Assembly: GCA_022457155.1 (NCBI GenBank)
Contig: JAJGOT010000288.1
Location: 62,001 to 126,000, forward strand
DNA length: 64,000 nt
Origin: Cladopsammia gracilis
Lineage: Eukaryota; Cnidaria; Anthozoa; Scleractinia; Dendrophylliidae
Direction of reading: 5' to 3'
Shown here: piece by piece, positions 57,501-64,000 of the stretch
Layout: the number at the start of each line of letters is the position of its first letter
Numbering within the stretch: position 1 is the stretch's first letter
Position numbers and translations under genes: made by a program
Notes under the pieces: generated by a model
The model's database searches: none
Told to the model about the DNA's origin: nothing
Seen by the model: only the letters and a program-made list of their open reading frames with translations

Positions 57501-59371
57501 ATACCACTAAAAGTGTACACTCGCACGCCGCAAACCGTTGACGAAATTGCCGCATCTGGGCTTACAGATCATTATTTTTCTTATTCTGTCTCTGTTTTTT
57601 GCCGTAAGGATTAATTTATGTATCAGTTCTTTTTCAGTTTTATTTTATTTCTGTACCTGCTGCCAGTAAGGATATGATCATTTCGCCATTTAGCTTGTTT
57701 CTCGGGAAATACCACCCACAAAGGAATACACAGCCTGAACAATTTTGGATAGGTTTAATTGATTTATTTGTGTAAAAAAGCATTCATTTTCTTTCGTTTC
57801 CCAGCATTTTGAACCATTCAAGAAAGTCGATGTCTATTAGCTTCTATTTAGGTTTTGATTATGGCGGGAATATTGTAGGTGGTCTACTGAATAACACTGG
57901 ACATGCCACAACCACATATCAGTCACCTCGCAGCAGAACTTCCTCCGCTCTGTTCTCCTTACTTTTTTATATCACACCTTGATGTCATAAAAATAGCTGA
58001 GTGCGACCACTAATACTTATTGAATGAGATATGCATGGAGTAGAATAATAATATCCAGCACCCGTACCGACCTGTATTGTAATAATAAATAATAAAGGTC
58101 TTTATTTCACTCACACGATAAAAAACTTGATACATATGTTACATGCAATCGCAAAAGTGTTGGAAAGGTTGGCAGTTTTAATCGTTCAATTCTTTCTCTC
58201 CCCTCCTCCTCTTACAATGTTGTTTATAACATCTATAACTGGACGTTGGCTGAGATTCCAACATTAGAAAGGGGGGGTGGGGGCGACTCTGAAGATTAAC
58301 AGATTATCATTATTTGACGTAAAGAGAACATCGATGTAATTCAGCATTTATGCTATTAATTTAAGAGGGGGGCGTTGGGATTTTCGGTTTTTCGGTTTTG
58401 GCCATTTTTAGGTCGGTTTTTCGGTTTTTGCACCCATTTCCTTCGGTTTTTCGGGTTTAATGTCTGTTCCGGTTTACGGTTTTACTCTCTTTTAGCATTC
58501 GGTTTTCGGTTCTCGACAGAAATACAAGCGGTTTTTCGGATTTGGTATCCGAGGTGGTTTTCGATTTTTCCTTTGGTTAACGCTTTCTCCCAATTTGCGC
58601 CTCAACCGCGTACACATGCCTCTGCTACCCAGACGTAATTGAGAGGAATGTGTGGTTCTGTGTGTGCAATTTGGAAACGCCTGGGACTTTGACCCTTGCA
58701 CTGAGAATGACTTAGAGTCCTTTGAATGGTCAGATTTCTATGTCAGATATGGCTTCCAACGTGCCTGTGACGGATGAGGTGATTGTGGACTGTATCGCGT
58801 TTTTTTTATGAAGAGGGGAAAGGCGAAGAGAATTTTAGAAAGAAAAATAAGTTTAGGTGTAAGGTGAAGAGGGAAGAGAAAAGCCTGCTGAAGCTAAAGA
58901 ACTGTGTGATCATTAGTGACCCTATGGTTTAGGACAATAGGGGCATATAGGAAGACGTAATGCACGGAGATTAAATCTAAACGACCTAAACTTAAAACTG
59001 GCAATTCAGTCAACGCAAAACACGTGCGGCCTAAGCCGAAGATGCCTTAATTGAACTGTCCAGGGTCGCCCATTGATAACCCACTAAAATGACTTTGAAT
59101 AAGCTTTCATAGCAAAGAAAAGCACAAAATGAAATGGTCTGAAATAGGTTATGAAATAGGTTATGAAATAGGTTATGGTTTGCGCACTCTGGTCTGGAAT
59201 TGGGTATGGTTTTTAGAAGAAGTTACTTTTTTCATCCCTGAATAAGAAGCCCTTCTATTATCGATTTAAGGATCGGGTCTGAAATAGGGTATCGAATTTC
59301 GGGTCAGGTCTGAAATAGGGCAGGAAAAATCGCATATTTTGGTCTGAAATAGGATAAGGGTTTTAAGAAGC

Positions 59372-59635
59372 GTGCCGCACATCCCCACCCAAACGTTCGG
59401 GGAGTACCCCCCTCCCTGGGCATATGGTGCAGCAGTAAGACAAATGACAGTGCTTCTTTATCAACGCCACCTCGAAGTTGGTAATAAAGTGCATTTGAAC
59501 TTCCGGTTTCACGAAAATGAAGATCGGAACGAGGATGAATCGTGTGAAGAAGCCGATGACTCAGATGAAAGCCAGAACGAATTCGATGAAAGCAGTGACG
59601 AAGATGTTGATATCAGTACCAACAAGATGAATTAG
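59372..59635 (+). other. Acidic 87-codon open frame, unassigned
   Basis: The first third overlaps a C-rich repeat. The remainder encodes a hydrophobic start then a strongly acidic Ser/Asp/Glu tail (NEDRNEDESCEEADDSDES) ending STNKMN. It may be a last exon or a retrocopy scrap, but I cannot place a splice site or family. Confidence 0.25.
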
Positions 59636-59835
59636 AAACATCCACTAATTTTCTCTTTGGAGCAAGGTTTCGGTATGGAAGGGCGGTGAGGTTTAATAAT
59701 CGACTGTTATTTTAATAAAAGTAAGTCATTTACGTTTATCTTACCACTACTGCTCTGACACATGATAAATTGGGTCTTTCTGCAAGTACCTCGAAAGTAC
59801 TGGAACACATTGTATTTCTATTGTTTGCGAGGTTT

Positions 59836-59932
59836 TGTATTTTAGTCTTGTTTTGGAGTTTTACTGGAGTTTTATTTATTTTTTTTTTTTAGTCTTGTTT
59901 TGGAGTTTTACTGGAGTTTTATTTTTTCTTTC
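59836..59932 (+). repeat. Direct duplication of about 50 bp
   Basis: TTTAGTCTTGTTTTGGAGTT, then TTACTGGAGTTTTATTT, occurs twice around a T tract. Confidence 0.9.
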
Positions 59933-60899
59933 GTTCTCCGGTACTCACAGAAGGAACCGATAAATTGGTATAACGACTACAACTGTGCCGTTGTACCATC
60001 GTAATGGCGTACAGTAAGACAACCTATAACACGGAGAACGAAGAAAGAAAGAAAAAATCCGAAAAGAGCTAAATTGACTGTAAATTTATCAGAGTACAAT
60101 AAGTGTCGGCCAATCGTCTGCCATCTTTTCCCGCCGTCCGCTTACCAATGATTCCTTCGACATTTTCGTCCTATCTCCAAATTCAGGTCTAAGTTCTCAA
60201 AACTGCAATGGAATTCTGGATTTTCGATGGAGATTTTCAGTGCTATAGGATAGCCTGATTTATGTGATTCCAAATTTTGCGTTTCATTGGAGGATTTTGT
60301 GAATTCTCCTAATTTAAACAGAGTCGAAACAGAGAGTAGAAGACATGTCAGATTCACGACTATAGTATCTACAAATACTGTATGCTCCACATGTCACCAA
60401 TTGGAAATTGGGAGTATGTAAATTTTCGATTTTGATGGTTTTTGGTTTCGGTTTCGGTTTTGATAAAAATTCATAGCGGTTTTTCGGTTTTGGAGGATTT
60501 TTCGTCCGGTTTTTCGGTTTCTAATAGACCCCAACGCCCCCCCATTTTAGACCTTCCCAACTACTTAAGTCAACAATTGTAGGTTTGAGAAAGCTAAAAA
60601 TACATATCCAGCAAGCTATATAACTATTAAAATGAGACACTAGTTATAATTGACTATTGCTATCTATAACTGAACTCTGCAATAATGAAGCTAAATACTG
60701 AAATAATAGTAAATACCACCCATCTACTCAGAGGCACCTAACGATTGGAATAGCGTTCATTTCATTTAGTTTCTTTCAGTTTAAAGCCGAAAACTATATG
60801 AAAGCTAATACTGTTTGAACTTTTCGACTCTTTTAGCTGAATATTTCAGGTGTTCATCGTATCACGAGCGTTAGCCTTCCCACAGACGTCTCATATATT

Positions 60900-61110
60900 C
60901 CTTTGCTTCACGCGGAAATGGACCGTTTTCCGCGGGGAGCAAGGAAATCGGAGACGGCCGCATGCAGGCTACACGAGCCGCGTGGGACAAAGAAAAAAAC
61001 CTTAAAGTCACCGACACTTGGAATTGAAACTATGACCTTCCGTCCACCGCTCGCACGCCCGCTCCAACCATCGAGCTACGAGAGGTCAGCTCGTGGCGCG
61101 TTAGGCCATA
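60900..61110 (-). mobile_element. tRNA-derived SINE, minus strand
   Basis: On the complement CTCGTAGCTCGATGGTTGGA (A-box region) and GTTTCAATTCC (B-box like) form a tRNA-like head at about 61020-61090, and the body extends to lower coordinates. Confidence 0.5.
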
Positions 61111-61570
61111 TCATATATGACACGCGTCCCGCATTACCAGTATTATGTAAGGCTCATGTAATAGTTAACATTGTGACTGAAAAGCCCTGTTGAAGGGAGT
61201 CTCACTAAAGTACGTAAGTATGTATGCTACTAGGATGAGCGATGTATGTTGAATTGAAAGCGTGGTGTGGTGATAAATAAAGAAAGAAAGTGAAATCACT
61301 CTATACAAAGAATGATGGCAAGTAGGGCATTCACCGTGTTTGGACTTGACGACAATCGGCTGAGGTTGATAAGTCTGTGGGGAAAAATGTACAAACTTCT
61401 CGAAATCAAGAAGATCCAGAAATTTTACTTAAGCCGAGAAAAACATTTTTGTGGTTTTCGCATCTTATAACATCTCATCTCTTAAATGTAAAAAGAGAAA
61501 AGTGATATGACTACAAAATCATAACTTAAATGTCGTATAACGTGTGATATGACTACAAAATCATAACTAT

Positions 61571-61857
61571 CGTAATAAGGGTTGTTGTTGTTCATCGTGG
61601 TGAACACACTAGTAAAGAAGTATTTTTTTCGTTCGTCTCACGATGTAGTCACTTTCGATGTGGATCGCGACGTTTCGACTGCATACTGCTAGTCTTCTTC
61701 AGGCGATGGGGTCGACTGGTTACGCATCACCTTATGAAGCACGATGCTCTGCTGTGATTGGTTGGTTTTCAACAGCTGTGACTGGTGCATTTTTTGATCC
61801 TCGTTGTTTCGGCGAATTGTTCCCTCGGCGGTCCGTAGTCGTACGGCTCTCCTGTTG

Positions 61858-61910
<53 letters not shown>

Positions 61911-62178
61911 CCTGTTGATGTTGTTAGGGTTAAGTCTTATGTGGATCGCCTCTTTGACCCTGCGTGTGTACCAATGAGGATCACGATCAATAAACTTAAC
62001 TTCATTCCAAAGCGGGTGGTGTCCGGTGTTGTTGGCGTGCTCTGAAACGGCGGAGGTCTGGGTACGGGCGAATCGGATGTCTCGGTCATGCTAGACTAGC
62101 AGTATGCAGTCCAAACGTTGCGATCCACATCGAAAGTGACTACATCGTGAGACAAACGAAAAAAAATACTTCTTTACT
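61571..62178 (-). mobile_element. Penelope-like retroelement fragment (GIY-YIG region) with inverted repeats
   Basis: The minus strand from about 62100 reads TSAVSEHANNTGHHPLWNEV, FIDRDPHWYTRRVKEAIHI and INRDSGIEIPEAWMPTI. This is the C-terminal endonuclease region of Penelope-like elements. Arms 61611-61695 and 62093-62178 are 85-base inverted repeats with few mismatches. A perfect 14-base duplication AAAATCATAACTAT flanks the insertion (61557-61570, 62179-62192). The polymerase part is missing. Confidence 0.88.
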
Positions 62179-62397
62179 AAAATCATAACTATTTGTAGTA
62201 TGACGTGTAATACAAAATATACTAATTGAAACAGTCTAGTAGGGTGTGGCATATCAGTCTGTCTTTACAAGTTTCACAATATTTTATGTGAAACTTGAAC
62301 TGCTGTTAAAGGGGCTCTGTCACCATTTTAAATGTTTTTTTAAAAAGCTAAAAGACATAGTTATATCAGTGGAAAACCTAAAATTAACGGTCGAGTT

Positions 62398-62427
62398 TTA
62401 TTATTTATTTATTTATTTATTTATTTA
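62398..62427 (+). repeat. (TTTA)n microsatellite
   Basis: Seven to eight TTTA units. Confidence 0.9.
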
Positions 62428-62429
62428 GA

Positions 62430-63475
62430 ATATTTCAACAGAGGTGCCCAGTTCAGCATAGCTGATTTAAATGGGGCTCTGAGACATGTTCTGAGTTTTG
62501 TTTAAAATTATTCTACTAGTGCTCTTAGAGTAAAAATAAGTGTCTTGGACTGCAGATTGCCAGGATAAAAATGGATTGGAACTTGAACAAATTGGGCCAA
62601 TTTTATCACCTTTGATTGTGGTTTATTCTCTCTTCAAAAATTCACTTGATGCGTCCTCTTAGCGTTCTATTAAGTATTTCGTGTATGACAAAGTGTTTAG
62701 TTGTAAACGTCAAAATCTTCGCGGCATAGCTCCTTGACTGTCCCACGCTCTTGGATACCTTATCTGTTGGCCAACACCCAAGCCAGCGCTGGCGAGTAAT
62801 GATTCGATGATTTGCACGACCGGAAATCCAAGGCTTAAATTATACTGAGTTGTTTACTGTTTTTAACGATCAAAGGTTCATTCATAAACATCAATTGTGG
62901 TTAGTGTAAGCAATTAAAACATTGCAAAACCAGGAATCCGTGCCGCATTAACATCAGCCTGCACAGCGCATCATGACTCAGGTTTTCTTAGTATGAGAAC
63001 GTGACATAATTATCACATAGCCATGATTTCTTAAACCTCTCTTTGTTTCCTTGCATGAGTGTATGAATGTAGATTTGTTCGATTTCTAAGTGGCAGGTAA
63101 TTAGTGATCGCTTTGCGGCTATGTTTATCAGATAAAGCTAACAGCTTTTTATTCACCTGTGGTGAGATGAAACAAGCCGATACTAACCTCAACTCAAGTG
63201 GAAGGTCAAGAAGAAGTCAAGTGCTTCTCCATTCAATAGCTTCTCTGTTTGCCGAGTGACTCAAGCATTCTGGATCATGGAAATATAGTGCCACTTTTGA
63301 AAAATATACCCACTAAAGAACTTGAAGCGTTTCCGATTTCTATTAAGGCCCAGATATGCAATACTGGAGGCCTTGCCAAATGCGCGCACGCAACAACATA
63401 ACTTAAGCCCGGGCGAAACTACAACGCCGGAGAGACTAGAGAGTTAATGAGAGTTAACGAGAGAAAAAAAAAACT
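62430..63475. other. Gene-free stretch
   Basis: No coding region, repeat array or inverted structure I can support. Confidence 0.5.
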
Positions 63476-63567
63476 TTAACATGCAAGGCTGATCAGACAG
63501 CAAATTTGTTCGATTTCTTTTAAAAGAAATCGAACGAATTTGCTGTCTGATCAGCCTTGCATGTTAA
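63476..63567. repeat. Near-perfect 92-bp palindrome, 46-base arms, no spacer
   Basis: The centre lies between 63521 and 63522 (TTTCTTTT|AAAAGAAA). The arms differ at one of 46 positions. Outer flanks are poly-A on the left and poly-T on the right, so pairing nearly continues for about ten more bases. Confidence 0.97.
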
Positions 63568-63698
63568 TTTTTTTTTTATTTAGTTCATTGCTGATCCTGA
63601 TCTGCTCAAAGATCCAGCTATATTTTGTTACTGTTTGTTCAAGTGGTCCTTGCATTTTTACAGAAGTTAACGAGAGAGCCTGTTCAAACTCTTTGATA

Positions 63699-63775
63699 GC
63701 CTGCAAAACAGGCTCTTTTGGGGTGCGCAAGTGTAAAGTGCGAGCAATGAGCGCAAAAGCGCCTGTTATGCAAGC
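63699..63775. mobile_element. 77-bp foldback element with imperfect 13-bp duplication
   Basis: GCCTGCAAAACAGGC and GCGCCTGTTATGCAAGC ends match the 10452-10602 family. Flanks 63686-63698 and 63776-63788 agree at 11 of 13 positions. Confidence 0.65.
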
Positions 63776-64000
63776 AAAGTCTTTGAGAGCGCACGAGGGT
63801 CAATAGGAGTGTTTGCGAATTGAGGCCAAACGAGACAGAGCGAGAGTTCAGAATTCCCATTGATATTGAAAATTTGGGCGGATTCAATCTCTTACTGAAG
63901 AGCGTGTAAGAGTCGTCGAGAGCGTCTGAAAGTGAGACCAATCGCCATTAAGAGTTTTAACTCGTCAAAACGTGTTTTCGTTTGGCCCGGGCGGGGTTAA

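Larger units (their letters stand above)
58366..60542. repeat. CGGTTTTT-rich region bounded by inverted GGGGGGCGTTGGG ends
   Basis: GGGGGGCGTTGGG (about 58369) is inverted relative to CCCCAACGCCCCCCC (about 60530-60544). Both ends carry CGGTTTTTCGGTTTT runs on the same strand (58383-58570 and 60440-60520). Between them: short GAAATAGGTTAT repeats (about 59150-59180) and other DNA. Element class unknown. Confidence 0.5.

Overview
The window is nuclear DNA of an anthozoan cnidarian, most likely a stony coral. The evidence is intron-containing animal genes (two Wnt2-type ligands, an ASZ1/GASZ homologue, two HSD17B10-type dehydrogenases), AT-rich intergenic DNA, and a dense load of small inverted-repeat transposons, SINEs, LINE fragments and minisatellites. 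No bacterial, organellar or viral genes were seen. The assignment to coral is inference from gene content and repeat style, not from a database match.

Layout. (1) 1-2648, minus strand: HSD17B10-type dehydrogenase copy A, three of four exons; the last exon lies beyond the left edge. (2) 8506-10173, plus strand: an intronless 555-residue coding region resembling the helical-bundle pore-forming proteins of cnidarians (jellyfish toxin/Cry-like). (3) 13509-21866, minus strand: complete four-exon HSD17B10-type copy B (258 aa). Its introns hold a dead hAT transposon, a Mutator-like element and smaller elements. (4) 22025-31597, plus strand: complete thirteen-exon ASZ1/GASZ homologue (576 aa) of the germline piRNA pathway. 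It is head-to-head with copy B across only 158 bp. (5) 34467-41126 and 45845-51675, both minus strand: a tandem pair of four-exon Wnt2-type genes (340 and 419 aa). (6) 51676-64000: about 12 kb with no convincing gene. It holds mobile-element remnants, a 168-bp diverged tandem repeat, a minisatellite rich in E2F-like motifs, a Penelope-like fragment and a near-perfect 92-bp palindrome.

How the genes relate. HSD17B10-B and ASZ1 probably share a bidirectional promoter. Both products are expected at mitochondria: HSD17B10 in the matrix (fatty-acid/isoleucine oxidation and mitochondrial RNase P), GASZ tail-anchored on the outer membrane near piRNA-processing bodies. ASZ1 next to Wnt2 recalls the human chromosome 7 order WNT2-ASZ1-CFTR, which suggests a linkage older than the cnidarian-bilaterian split. 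The two Wnt2 genes share exon structure and all 24 cysteines. Only the upstream copy carries a long, very basic C-terminal tail.

All exon joins were worked out by hand from reading frame, GT/AG sites and family conservation. Transposon families were assigned from terminal inverted repeats and target-site duplications visible in the sequence.
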